Assembly (NCBI RefSeq): GCF_900547205.1
Contig: NZ_URFY01000014.1
Span: forward strand, 21,944-85,943
Source of the DNA: an uncultured Bacteroides sp.
Lineage (GTDB): Bacteria; Bacteroidota; Bacteroidia; Bacteroidales; Bacteroidaceae
DNA length: 64,000 nucleotides
Direction: 5' to 3'
Shown: piece after piece, positions 19,396-27,811 of the stretch
Layout: every line of letters begins with the position of its first letter
Numbering within the stretch: position 1 is the first letter of the stretch
Notes under the pieces: model-generated
Database searches by the model: none
What the model was told of the DNA's origin: nothing
The model's input: the letters and a program-made list of their open reading frames with translations, nothing else
Position numbers and translations under genes: made by a program

Positions 19396-21444
19396 ATGAA
19401 AAAGATATTATTATATTCATTTATAGCTGCATCGGTCATATTTACCTCATGCAACGATTATCTGGACTGTGAACCAATCACTAGTGTAAGTACAACCGTG
19501 TACCTCTATTCTGAATCAGACCTAGCCGCTTATGCTGCCAAATTCTATAACGACAGTGAAAATGAAGGAAGTGGAGAATACGGAAACATCCTTCCGTCAC
19601 ATGGTTCCAGTTCTTACAACATGGGACTGTTTGATGACGATAACGGAACTGACAACCAAACGGCTGATGCTCCTAGCAAACTGCTGGTAAAAGGGCAATC
19701 TTATGTTGGAGATGACAACCTTTGGTATAAATATTCCCGGAAGATTCGCGCTACCAACTACTTTTTGCAAACCGTCCCCCAACGTTTGGCAGATGGAGAA
19801 ATCACGGGTAATGAAGCTAACATCAAGCATTATATTGGCGAAGTATATTTCTTCCGTGCTTATATTTATTATATGGCGTTACGAAGCCTAGGGGATTTTC
19901 CCATTATAGAAGGAACCGTTTCCGACGACTATGAAGCCGTACGCGAAGCATCCAAACGTCGTCCACGCAACGAGGTGGCCCGTTTCATTCTCAAAGATCT
20001 GGACAATGCCTACAACTATATGTTGCCTACCGCTCCTGTAAGCAATCGCCTGAACAGAGATTGTGCCGCTTTAGTAAAAAGCCGTGTAGCACTATTTGAA
20101 GGAACCTGGGAGAAATATCATAAAGGCACTGCATTTGTTCCCGGCGGTCCTGGCTGGCCCGGTGCATCTATGGATTATCTGAAAGATTTCACCATTAACA
20201 TTGATGCAGAGATTCAGTATTTTCTGGATCAAGCTATCGAAGCCGCCGACATCGTAGCCAAAGCACACTCAGTATTGAATAATGACTATGCAGCTATGTT
20301 CAATTCGGTAGACTTGAGTGGAATGAATGAAGTTCTGCTATGGCGCAAATATAGCTTAAATTCTGAAGCTACTTCTTATCATTTTGTAGTGAGCTACTTA
20401 CAACGTAATGGTGGCGGAAACGTTGCTTTCACACGTTCAATGGTAGATTCTTACCTGATGGAAAACGGATTGCCAATTTATGCCAGCAATGCAGATTATC
20501 AAGGTGACGCCTCTTATACAAACATATTTTCTAACAGAGACCCACGCATGGATCAGACTATCATGAAAACCGGTGACCTTCTGTCTGATGGACCAAACCT
20601 GGTTGAATACATAAAGCATGACGGATACGGATATTTCTACCGTGCACCAATTTTTGAAGGACAAGCTGAAAATAGCAACGCAACAGGTTACTGCCTACGC
20701 AAAGGATTAAATACTTCCGGCAGTATGCAAGCTACAAAAGAGTCTTATACAGGTTGTCCCGTTTTCCGTGCCGCAGAAGCATATCTGAACTATCTGGAAG
20801 CATATTACGAACGATACGGAAATTTGCAAGGAAACTGTGATACATATTGGAAAGCACTCCGTAGCCGTGCCGGCGTAGATACAGACTACCAAAAGACTAT
20901 TGATAACACAATTATGGAAAAAGAAAAGAATGATTGGGGAAGCTATTCTGCCGGAGCTCAAGTAGATGCTACTTTATATAATATTCGTCGCGAACGCCGC
21001 ATTGAACTGGCAGCCGAAGGACATCGCATGAATGACTTGAAACGCTGGAGAGCTCTCGACCAGGTACAAAACGTACACATTCAGGGATGTAACTTCTGGG
21101 ATGGTATTTATAAACTGTATACGGATCCTCAACCCGAAGACGCATCTTCTACTCTGGCTAAAATGACACTTACTGAATATGGAACTACGGAAGGAACAGC
21201 CAATGTATCGGCTCGTAACGATCAATATGCAGAAGGAAAATACTTATTGCCTTATCGTAAGAATAAAGCAAATATAGGTTTTAACGGACTGAATTGGAAC
21301 CCAGCCAAATATCTGTATCCCATCAGCAATCGTGAATTCCGCTTAACAACCGCCGTGTCAGGCTCCGGTGATTTCGACTCTTCTAGCATCTATCAGAATC
21401 CTGGATGGAGCAAAAATGACGGCACACTGCCTGAGGGCGATTAA
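19396..21444 (+). CDS. SusD-like surface glycan-binding lipoprotein
   Basis: A 682-residue RagB/SusD family lipoprotein with signal MKKILLYSFIAASVIFTSC (lipid Cys19) followed by the usual NDYLD. TPR-like helical stretches fit the family: EVYFFRAYIYYMALRSLGDF, the loop with ARFILKDLDNAYNYM, and the C-terminal IRRERRIELAAEGHRMNDLK, which is the most recognisable SusD motif. At 682 residues it is longer than many SusD proteins (about 500-600), as in those for complex host glycans. It caps the SusC barrel and binds the glycan at the cell surface. It lies between susC and the enzyme genes, separated from the latter by a gap with a hairpin. Confidence 0.96.
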   Translation: MKKILLYSFIAASVIFTSCNDYLDCEPITSVSTTVYLYSESDLAAYAAKFYNDSENEGSGEYGNILPSHGSSSYNMGLFDDDNGTDNQTADAPSKLLVKGQSYVGDDNLWYKYSRKIRATNYFLQTVPQRLADGEITGNEANIKHYIGEVYFFRAYIYYMALRSLGDFPIIEGTVSDDYEAVREASKRRPRNEVARFILKDLDNAYNYMLPTAPVSNRLNRDCAALVKSRVALFEGTWEKYHKGTAFVPGGPGWPGASMDYLKDFTINIDAEIQYFLDQAIEAADIVAKAHSVLNNDYAAMFNSVDLSGMNEVLLWRKYSLNSEATSYHFVVSYLQRNGGGNVAFTRSMVDSYLMENGLPIYASNADYQGDASYTNIFSNRDPRMDQTIMKTGDLLSDGPNLVEYIKHDGYGYFYRAPIFEGQAENSNATGYCLRKGLNTSGSMQATKESYTGCPVFRAAEAYLNYLEAYYERYGNLQGNCDTYWKALRSRAGVDTDYQKTIDNTIMEKEKNDWGSYSAGAQVDATLYNIRRERRIELAAEGHRMNDLKRWRALDQVQNVHIQGCNFWDGIYKLYTDPQPEDASSTLAKMTLTEYGTTEGTANVSARNDQYAEGKYLLPYRKNKANIGFNGLNWNPAKYLYPISNREFRLTTAVSGSGDFDSSSIYQNPGWSKNDGTLPEGD

Positions 21445-21499
21445 GAGATAAAACTGTTTTCAGGTAACAACTGAGAGTGATATTCTCCATGCTGATTTT

Positions 21500-21540
21500 G
21501 GGGAGGGAAGGTTCTTTCATCAAAATAACTTTGCCTCCCC
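21500..21540 (+). terminator. Hairpin between susD and the enzyme genes (possible partial terminator)
   Basis: GGGGAGG (21500-21506) pairs with CCTCCCC (21534-21540) around a 27-base loop. No long U-run follows. It could lower transcription or stabilise the 3' end of the susCD message, so that the downstream enzymes are made at a lower level. This is inference from position and pairing only. Confidence 0.35.
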
Positions 21541-21591
21541 TATTGCATTAAATAAAGTAATATGTATCTTTACCCCCATAATAATGTAACC

Positions 21592-23043
21592 ATGCGAAAG
21601 ACAATATGCCCCCCAGTACTTGCTACCGGAGTTGCATTTTCAGTTTCTTTGCTTCCAATTGTAGCCCAAACTTCTCCCAATCTTGTTTTTATTATGGCCG
21701 ACCAGTATCGGGGAGACGCTTTAGGTTGTATCGGCAAAGAACCTGTGTACACTCCTGCATTAGATAATTTGGCAGCAGAAGGAGTTCTATTCACCAATGC
21801 CATCAGTAGCTATCCGGTTTCGTCACCGGCACGTGCCATGTTAATGACTGGTATGTATCCTATCCACAATAAGGTAGTAGGCAACTGTAACTCTCAGACG
21901 GCCCCCTACGGAGTGGAACTACCGCAGGATGCCCGTTGTTGGAGCGATGTGCTGAAGGACATGGACTACAACACCGGATATGTCGGCAAATGGCATCTGG
22001 ATTCACCTTATAAACCTTATGTAGATACCTACAATAATCGGGGGAAAGTAGCCTGGAACGAATGGTGCCCTCCCGAACGCCGTCACGGATTTGAACATTG
22101 GATTGCCTATGGAACGTATGATAATCATCTGAAACCGATGTACTGGAATACTACAGCACAGCGCGATAGCTTCTATTACGTCAATCAATGGGGACCCGCC
22201 TACGAAGCGACTAAAGCCATCGAATACATTGAAGCACAAAAGGAAAATAAACAACCCTTTGCTTTAGTGGTTTCTATGAATCCTCCACATACGGGTTACG
22301 AGTTAGTGCCCGATAAATATAAAGAGATGTATAAAGACCTGGATGTAGAGGCCCTGTGCGCCGACCGTCCGGACATTCCTGCCAAAGGAACAGAAATGGG
22401 AGACTATTTCAGAAACAACATACGCAATTATTACGCCTGTGTCACCGGTGTAGATGAGAATATCGGTCGCATCATCGATACGCTGAAAGGCAACGGACTC
22501 TTCGACAATACAATTGTTGTGTTCACGTCCGACCATGGCATCTGTATGGGTGCACACGACCAAGCGGGAAAGAATATCTTTTATGAGGAATCAATGCGTA
22601 TCCCTATGATTATCTCTTGGCCGGAGAAAATCAAGCCGCGCAAAGACAATCGCTTAATGATTGCTTTTGCCGATTTATATCCCTCACTCTTATCGTTGAT
22701 GGGATTCCAAAAGGAGATTCCCGAAGCTGTGCAAACCTTCGACTTATCCCGCGAGATTCTTGGAAAATGTAAAAGAGACGTAGTTCAACCTTATTATTAT
22801 GTGCAATATGACAATCACGATACCGGCTATCGCGGACTACGCACGGGCACTCACACTTTTGTAATCCATGCCACCAATGGTATTGTAGACGAGACTATTC
22901 TTTTCGACCGCACAAAAGACCCGCATCAATTGAAGAACATTGCCGAGCAATCGCCTAAACTAGTCCGAAGCTTCAATAAACAACTCAAGGCGTGGCTCAT
23001 CCGTACCAATGATTCATTTGCCTATTGTATGAACCTCAAATAG
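21592..23043 (+). CDS. S1-family sulfatase, Ser-type (possibly N-acetylglucosamine-6-sulfatase)
   Basis: A 483-residue exported sulfatase of the alkaline-phosphatase fold. Metal site: LVFIMADQYRGDALG near the N-terminus and VVFTSDHGICMGAHDQ further on. The formylglycine signature is SSPARAMLMTG, with Ser77 as the residue to be oxidised; Ser-type enzymes need the radical-SAM maturase anSME, which is not in this window. The motifs GYVGKWHLDSPYKPYVDTYN and VSMNPPHTGYEL recall S1_11 enzymes acting on GlcNAc-6-sulfate, but this is from memory, so specificity is tentative. The frame opens ten codons earlier (MYLYPHNNVT), but the ATG used here begins a clean signal peptide ending near IVAQ. Next to GH29 in the PUL, it should remove sulfate caps from the imported glycan. 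Confidence 0.93.
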   Translation: MRKTICPPVLATGVAFSVSLLPIVAQTSPNLVFIMADQYRGDALGCIGKEPVYTPALDNLAAEGVLFTNAISSYPVSSPARAMLMTGMYPIHNKVVGNCNSQTAPYGVELPQDARCWSDVLKDMDYNTGYVGKWHLDSPYKPYVDTYNNRGKVAWNEWCPPERRHGFEHWIAYGTYDNHLKPMYWNTTAQRDSFYYVNQWGPAYEATKAIEYIEAQKENKQPFALVVSMNPPHTGYELVPDKYKEMYKDLDVEALCADRPDIPAKGTEMGDYFRNNIRNYYACVTGVDENIGRIIDTLKGNGLFDNTIVVFTSDHGICMGAHDQAGKNIFYEESMRIPMIISWPEKIKPRKDNRLMIAFADLYPSLLSLMGFQKEIPEAVQTFDLSREILGKCKRDVVQPYYYVQYDNHDTGYRGLRTGTHTFVIHATNGIVDETILFDRTKDPHQLKNIAEQSPKLVRSFNKQLKAWLIRTNDSFAYCMNLK

Positions 23044-23052
23044 ACTACTTTA

Positions 23053-24435
23053 ATGAAGAAACCTTATTTCATCTTAGCTTTACTATTCTGTTCTGTATGT
23101 TGTTTTGCACAACAATATACGATTCCTGTCCCCAAACCTCACCAACTGAAATGGCATGAAGCCGAAATGGGAGCAGTATTTCACTACGACCTCCATGTTT
23201 TCGACGGCATCCGCTACGGACAAGGAAACAACCGCATCAATCCCATTGAAGATTACAACATATTCAACCCTACCGAACTGAATACCGACCAATGGGTACA
23301 GGCCGCCAAAGCTGCCGGATGCAAATTTGCCGTACTGACGGCTACTCATGAAACCGGATTCGGACTCTGGCAAAGCGATGTCAATCCGTACTGCCTGAAG
23401 GCGGTGAAGTGGCGTGATGGTAAAGGAGATATCGTTCGCGACTTTGTGAACTCCTGCCACAAATATGGTCTACAACCGGGCATTTATATAGGTATACGTT
23501 GGAATTCCTTGTTAGGTATACACAACTTTAAGGCGGAAGGTGAAGGCGACTTTGCCCGCAACCGACAGGCATGGTATAAACGACTCTGCGAAAAGATGGT
23601 TACAGAGCTCTGTACCCGCTATGGTGACCTTTATATGATATGGTTTGACGGTGGAGCCGACGACCCGCACGGTGACGGCCCAGATGTAGAACCTATCGTC
23701 AACAAATATCAACCCAACTGCCTCTTCTATCATAATGTAGACCGTGCCGACTTCCGCTGGGGTGGCTCGGAAAATGGTACAGTAGAATATCCATGTTGGT
23801 CTACCTTCCCTTATCCCTATAGTCACAGCAATGCCACTGAGCCTAATAAAAATCACGGCGAATTGCTAAAACATGGTGACAAAGACGGCAAGTATTGGGT
23901 GCCCGCCATGGCAGATACCCCACTGCGAGGAGCCAACGGACGTCACGAATGGTTTTGGGAACCGGACGACGAAGATAACATCTACCCATTGGATGTTCTA
24001 ATACATAAATACGAGAATTCTGTCGGACGAAATGCCACGCTTATTCTCGGATTGACGCCCGACCCGAACGGACTAATCCCCACGGGAGACGCACTACGCC
24101 TGAAAGAGATGGGAGATGAAATCAACCGCCGATTCTCTTCACCCATAGCACAAACTTCTGGACAAAAGAAAATCCTGACTCTGAAACTGGATAAGATGCA
24201 ACCCGTAAACTACTGCATTATGCAAGAGAACATTAAAAACGGAGAACGTATCCGCCAATATAAAATCGAAGCAAAGGTGAACGGTAAATGGAAAACAATC
24301 AGCAACGGAGAATCCGTTGGGCATAAACGAATCGAGAAGTTCGAACCGATAGAAACAAATATGCTACGACTCACCGTGATGAAATCTATCGCACCGCCGG
24401 ATATTATCAATTTCAGTGCATATAATTCAAGATAA
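23053..24435 (+). CDS. GH29 alpha-L-fucosidase
   Basis: A 460-residue exported enzyme with signal MKKPYFILALLFCSVCCFAQ. The (beta/alpha)8 fold of GH29 is shown by LKWHEAEMGAVFHYDLHVF, AAKAAGCKFAVLTATHETGF (the conserved K-HHDGF-like strand, here THETGF), GLQPGIYIGIRWNS and YMIWFDGGADDP, whose Asp199 is the expected catalytic nucleophile. RNATLILGLTPDPNGLIP closes the catalytic domain, and about 100 residues of beta-sandwich follow (from about 365). It should cleave terminal alpha-L-fucose from glycans. The replacement of the usual HHDGF by HETGF and the atypical WFDGGAD suggest a divergent subfamily. It lies 9 bases after the first sulfatase and 18 before the second, firmly in the PUL operon. 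Linkage specificity cannot be read from the sequence. Confidence 0.9.
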   Translation: MKKPYFILALLFCSVCCFAQQYTIPVPKPHQLKWHEAEMGAVFHYDLHVFDGIRYGQGNNRINPIEDYNIFNPTELNTDQWVQAAKAAGCKFAVLTATHETGFGLWQSDVNPYCLKAVKWRDGKGDIVRDFVNSCHKYGLQPGIYIGIRWNSLLGIHNFKAEGEGDFARNRQAWYKRLCEKMVTELCTRYGDLYMIWFDGGADDPHGDGPDVEPIVNKYQPNCLFYHNVDRADFRWGGSENGTVEYPCWSTFPYPYSHSNATEPNKNHGELLKHGDKDGKYWVPAMADTPLRGANGRHEWFWEPDDEDNIYPLDVLIHKYENSVGRNATLILGLTPDPNGLIPTGDALRLKEMGDEINRRFSSPIAQTSGQKKILTLKLDKMQPVNYCIMQENIKNGERIRQYKIEAKVNGKWKTISNGESVGHKRIEKFEPIETNMLRLTVMKSIAPPDIINFSAYNSR

Positions 24436-24453
24436 ACTCTAAATAATACCCCC

Positions 24454-26010
24454 ATGAATAAAAAGACATTATTTTCCCTCGCACTTGTTCCACTAGCCGC
24501 AAACGGCCAGCAGGCACAGAAAGACACTCAGACTGAGCGCATGGACAAACGTCCGAATATTATTCTCTTCATGGTAGATGATATGGGATGGCAAGACACT
24601 TCTCTCCCTTTCTGGACCGAGAAGACGCACTACAACGAACTGTACGAAACGCCCAACATGGAACGCCTTGCCCGACAAGGAATGATGTTCACTCAAGCGT
24701 ATGCTACCAGCATCAGTTCACCTACCCGATGCAGCCTCATCACCGGAACCAATGCGGCACGACACAGAGTGACAAACTGGACGCTGCAAAAGAATACGAT
24801 GACAGACCGCAAAGACAAAGAATTGGCTGTTCCTGAATGGAACTACAACGGCGTAAGCCAAGTGCCCGGCACCAACAACACATTTGTCGGAACTTCCTAC
24901 GTGCAATTGCTCAAAGATAACGGCTACCACACCATCCATTGCGGAAAAGCACACTTCGGAGCGATAGACACTCCGGGAGAAGACCCGCATCATTGGGGAT
25001 TTGAAGTAAACATTGCCGGACACGCTGCCGGAGGACTTGCCAGCTATCTGGGAGAAGAGAACTATGGTCACACCAAAGACGGACGTCCTGTATCGCTAAT
25101 GGCTGTCCCCGGATTGGAGAAATATTGGGGAACAGAAACTTTTGTCACCGAAGCACTCACGCTCGAAGCCATCAAGGCTTTGGATAAAGCGAAAAAATAC
25201 AATCAGCCCTTCTACCTATATATGGCTCAATATGCAATTCATATTCCACTGAATAAGGACAAACGTTTCTACGACAAATACAAAAAGAAAGGCATGACCG
25301 ACCATGAAGCTGCCTATGCCACCCTTATCGAAGGAATGGACAAGAGCTTGGGCGACTTGATGGACTGGTTGGAAAAGAATGGTGAAGCCGACAATACCAT
25401 CATCATCTTTATGAGCGACAACGGCGGACTTGCTTCCGAATCAAGTTGGCGTGACGGTAAACTGCATACACAGAATTATCCGTTGAATAGCGGCAAAGGC
25501 TCTACCTATGAGGGCGGAATCCGCGAACCGATGATTGTAAGCTGGCCGGGCGTTGTGAAACCTAACAGCCGATGCAATGACTACCTGATGATTGAGGATT
25601 TCTACCCCACCATTCTGGAGATGGCAGGAATAAAGAAATACAAAACTGTGCAACCGATAGACGGCGTCAGTTTTATGCCCCTGCTGAAACAGACGGGCAA
25701 CCCCTCCAAAGGCCGAAGCCTCTTCTGGAATATGCCCAACAACTGGGGAAACGACGGACCGGGCATCAACTTCAATTGCGCCGTTCGCAATGGAGACTGG
25801 AAGCTGATTTATTATTATGGTACAGGCAAGAAAGAGTTATTCAACATCCCCGATGATATAGGTGAAAATAACGACCTCAGTGCCCAGCATCCCGACATCG
25901 TGAAGCGACTCTCCAAAGAACTTGGAAAATACCTGAGAAAAGTAGGCGGACAACGCCCCACCGTCAAATCTACGGGCAAGCCCTGTCCTTGGCCAGATGA
26001 AGTGAACTAA
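24454..26010 (+). CDS. S1-family sulfatase, Ser-type
   Basis: A 518-residue exported sulfatase with a short signal ending near LAANGQ. Metal-binding Asp pair: NIILFMVDDMGWQDTS. The formylglycine signature SSPTRCSLITG places the modified Ser at 88. Further active-site stretches are HTIHCGKAHFGAIDTP, IIIFMSDNGG and GKGSTYEGGIREPMIVSWPG. The segment ARHRVTNWTL after the signature differs from the first sulfatase, so the two belong to different S1 subfamilies and probably remove sulfate from different positions or sugars. It depends on the maturase anSME, encoded elsewhere. It is the last gene of the PUL operon, followed by a strong hairpin. Substrate unknown beyond the sulfated-glycan context. 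Confidence 0.93.
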   Translation: MNKKTLFSLALVPLAANGQQAQKDTQTERMDKRPNIILFMVDDMGWQDTSLPFWTEKTHYNELYETPNMERLARQGMMFTQAYATSISSPTRCSLITGTNAARHRVTNWTLQKNTMTDRKDKELAVPEWNYNGVSQVPGTNNTFVGTSYVQLLKDNGYHTIHCGKAHFGAIDTPGEDPHHWGFEVNIAGHAAGGLASYLGEENYGHTKDGRPVSLMAVPGLEKYWGTETFVTEALTLEAIKALDKAKKYNQPFYLYMAQYAIHIPLNKDKRFYDKYKKKGMTDHEAAYATLIEGMDKSLGDLMDWLEKNGEADNTIIIFMSDNGGLASESSWRDGKLHTQNYPLNSGKGSTYEGGIREPMIVSWPGVVKPNSRCNDYLMIEDFYPTILEMAGIKKYKTVQPIDGVSFMPLLKQTGNPSKGRSLFWNMPNNWGNDGPGINFNCAVRNGDWKLIYYYGTGKKELFNIPDDIGENNDLSAQHPDIVKRLSKELGKYLRKVGGQRPTVKSTGKPCPWPDEVN

Positions 26011-26027
26011 CCGTAAGATAAAATATA

Positions 26028-26072
26028 TGTGGAGCGGGGAGTGTGGAATATTTCTACACTCCCCGCTCCACA
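26028..26072 (+). terminator. Perfect 17-bp hairpin at the end of the PUL operon
   Basis: TGTGGAGCGGGGAGTGT (26028-26044) is the exact reverse complement of 26056-26072, around an 11-base loop. It starts 17 bases after the last sulfatase stop. No clean U-tract follows, so it may be an mRNA 3'-end stabiliser or a Bacteroides intergenic repeat instead of a classical terminator. The motif CTACAG/CTACAC recurs at about 26054, 26077 and 26098. Confidence 0.6.
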
Positions 26073-26169
26073 GTTTCTACAGTTTCCCCAAAAGATTCTA
26101 CAGTCTCTCGCGACATTTTTTCTTCATATTCTTCTATTTGCCAACACTTTAGCGCCACACATTTATTCT

Positions 26170-26184
26170 TGGCACGCACTTTGA
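26170..26184 (+). promoter_or_regulatory. Sigma-54 (RpoN) promoter, -24/-12 type
   Basis: TGGCAC (26170-26175), exactly five bases, then TTGA (26181-26184), preceded by T and followed by A. The consensus is TGGCAC-N5-TTGC, so the only mismatch is the last base of the -12 element. It lies about 100 bases before the small secreted protein gene on the same strand, in non-coding DNA. No TAnnTTTG element is evident between it and the gene. The 16-base run TTGGCACGCACTTTGA makes chance occurrence unlikely. Confidence 0.7.
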
Positions 26185-26280
26185 AACATATTAGGGGAAA
26201 GGCATTAAGCAATAACCAATTCCTTAACACAAGAGAGAGAATTGAAAACATATTTTTAAATATCATTAAAGCAAAGGATT

Positions 26281-26547
26281 ATGAAGAAATTAGTATTAGT
26301 AGTAGCAATGTTTATGTTTGTTTGTGGTGGTTCATTCCTTGTCAAAGCTCAGAACTCTGCAGAAGCTGTGATAGCCCCGATAGAAGTTAATGAAGCAATC
26401 GTCAATGACACAGTAGTGAAAGACACTGTGACAAAGAAAGAGGAACCTGTAAAAACAGAACTGGTTGCACCAACCGTTGTTGCCAATGATACAGTTGTAA
26501 AAGACACTGCATCAAAGGAAAAACCGGCTGAGCCTGTCAAGGAATAA
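26281..26547 (+). CDS. Small secreted protein with repeated NDTVVKDT motifs
   Basis: An 88-residue protein with a signal peptide (hydrophobic MFMFVCGGSFLVKA, cleavage before QNSAEA). The mature part is about 65 residues, low complexity, and carries two imperfect repeats, each beginning NDTVVKDT and continuing with Lys/Glu/Pro (KKEEPVKTE and KEKPAEPVKE). The Thr/Val/Lys/Glu/Pro composition suggests an extended, unstructured periplasmic or surface peptide. I recognise no named family. It is a single-gene unit: a sigma-54-type promoter about 100 bases upstream and a hairpin-plus-U-tract terminator downstream. It is not part of the PUL operon despite facing the same way. Confidence 0.75.
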   Translation: MKKLVLVVAMFMFVCGGSFLVKAQNSAEAVIAPIEVNEAIVNDTVVKDTVTKKEEPVKTELVAPTVVANDTVVKDTASKEKPAEPVKE

Positions 26548-26609
26548 CCTTTCCGCAGAACTAACGGAACATAGTCTGCCGAACAATAGTAAGCACACTA
26601 AAAAGAAAC

Positions 26610-26646
26610 CCATCCCTGCTTCGTCTATTCCGGGGATGGCTTTTTT
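26610..26646 (+). terminator. Rho-independent terminator after the small secreted protein
   Basis: CCATCCC (26610-26616) pairs with GGGATGG (26633-26639), followed at once by C and six T (26641-26646). It ends the small-protein transcript and insulates the next gene. Confidence 0.8.
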
Positions 26647-26680
26647 ATGCCCGTATGTTTCTTGATTAAATTAAATATCG

Positions 26681-26688
26681 TACTTTTG
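26681..26688 (+). promoter_or_regulatory. Putative -7 element of the EEP lipoprotein gene
   Basis: TACTTTTG matches TAnnTTTG, 39 bases before the chosen ATG. A TTTC 19 bases upstream may serve as a weak -33. Because it lies downstream of an earlier in-frame ATG at 26647, it also argues against that longer start. Confidence 0.5.
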
Positions 26689-26727
26689 GAGCCTATAATA
26701 GTATCAATCCAAACAGACTTCAAAGAC

Positions 26728-27675
26728 ATGAAACTGAAAAATCTTCTACTCATCACATTTGTTTTCGTAGCTTTTTGCAGTTGCCAAAACTACCAGCCAA
26801 CTACTTTCACCGTAGCTTCCTACAACCTCAGAAACGCCAACGGCTCCGACTCCGCCCGTGGCAACGGCTGGGGACAACGTTATCCCATCATCGCACAAAT
26901 GGTGGAATACCACGACTTCGACATATTCGGTACGCAAGAATGTTTCCATCATCAGTTGAAAGACCTGAAGGCGGCTCTTCCCGGGTATGACTATATCGGT
27001 GTGGGGCGCGATGACGGTAAAAAAGCAGGCGAACACTCCGCTATTTTTTATCGCACCGACAAGTTCGATGTAGTAGAGCAAGGAGACTTCTGGTTGTCGG
27101 AAACGCCCGATAAACCAAGCATCGGTTGGGATGCCGTGTTACCCCGCATTTGCAGTTGGGGACATTTCAAGTGCAAGGATACCGGCTTCGAGTTCCTCTT
27201 CTTCAATCTGCATATGGATCATATCGGCAAGAAAGCCCGCGTAGAGAGTGCCTTCCTCGTGCAAGACAAGATGAAAGAACTGGGTAAAGGCAAAGACCTT
27301 CCGGCTATCCTGACGGGTGACTTCAATGTAGATCAGACGCATCAGTCTTATGATGCTTTTGTGAGCAAAGGAGTTCTTTGCGACTCTTACGAGAAATCCG
27401 ACTATCGCTATGCACTCAACGGTACATTTAATGACTTCGACCCGAACAGTTTCACGGAGAGCCGTATCGACCACGTGTTCATCTCCCCTTCTTTCCATGT
27501 GAAGAAATACGGTGTGCTGACGGATACTTACCGAAGCATCAAAGGAAGCGGCGAAAAGAAGGAAGCCAACGATTGCCCGGAGGAAATAGACATCAAAGCC
27601 TATGAAGCACGCACTCCTTCCGATCATTTCCCCGTAAAAGTGGAGCTGAAATTTGACCAACGCCGACAGAAGTAA
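26728..27675 (+). CDS. Endonuclease/exonuclease/phosphatase-fold lipoprotein
   Basis: A 315-residue exported protein: signal MKLKNLLLITFVFVAFCSC, lipid Cys19. All landmarks of the EEP (DNase I-like) fold are present in order: VASYNLRNAN, DIFGTQECFHHQL (metal-binding Glu), FFNLHMDHIGKKARVES, ILTGDFNVD (Asp/Asn), SRIDHVFISP and TPSDHFPVKVEL (catalytic Asp-His). The fold hydrolyses phosphodiesters or phosphomonoesters; in secreted Bacteroides members the substrate is usually unknown (nucleic acid, sugar phosphate or phospholipid). The frame extends 27 codons further upstream, but the start used here has the lipoprotein signal and lies downstream of the promoter-like element. It has its own promoter and stands apart from the PUL operon. 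Confidence 0.9.
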   Translation: MKLKNLLLITFVFVAFCSCQNYQPTTFTVASYNLRNANGSDSARGNGWGQRYPIIAQMVEYHDFDIFGTQECFHHQLKDLKAALPGYDYIGVGRDDGKKAGEHSAIFYRTDKFDVVEQGDFWLSETPDKPSIGWDAVLPRICSWGHFKCKDTGFEFLFFNLHMDHIGKKARVESAFLVQDKMKELGKGKDLPAILTGDFNVDQTHQSYDAFVSKGVLCDSYEKSDYRYALNGTFNDFDPNSFTESRIDHVFISPSFHVKKYGVLTDTYRSIKGSGEKKEANDCPEEIDIKAYEARTPSDHFPVKVELKFDQRRQK

Positions 27676-27748
27676 ATACTTCAGATTGCATATTATAGAT
27701 ACTACCGACTTTTTAGACAGCTTCCTAGGGAGTACGTTCAGAGCCTTT

Positions 27749-27811
27749 GGAACTTTAGTTTCAAAGATTGAAACTTCCCGGAACTTTTACTTCCGGGTTA
27801 TACATACTTAG
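27749..27811. repeat. Degenerate ~21-bp repeats related to the 4538 array
   Basis: Two 21-base units beginning GGAACTTTAGTTT (27749) and GAAACTTCCCGGAACTTTT (27770), then TTCCGGGTTAT (27791). The GGAACTTT and GGGTTAT cores resemble units of the array at 4538-4621. It overlaps the 3' end of the decayed DUF3244-like gene. Similarity is by eye and weak. Confidence 0.4.

Noticed and set aside
26043..26390. 115-codon plus-strand frame across the PUL/sigma-54 gap
   Set aside because: It is made of the hairpin and CTACAG repeats (giving repeated Thr-Val-Ser), runs through the sigma-54 promoter and overlaps the real small gene in another frame.
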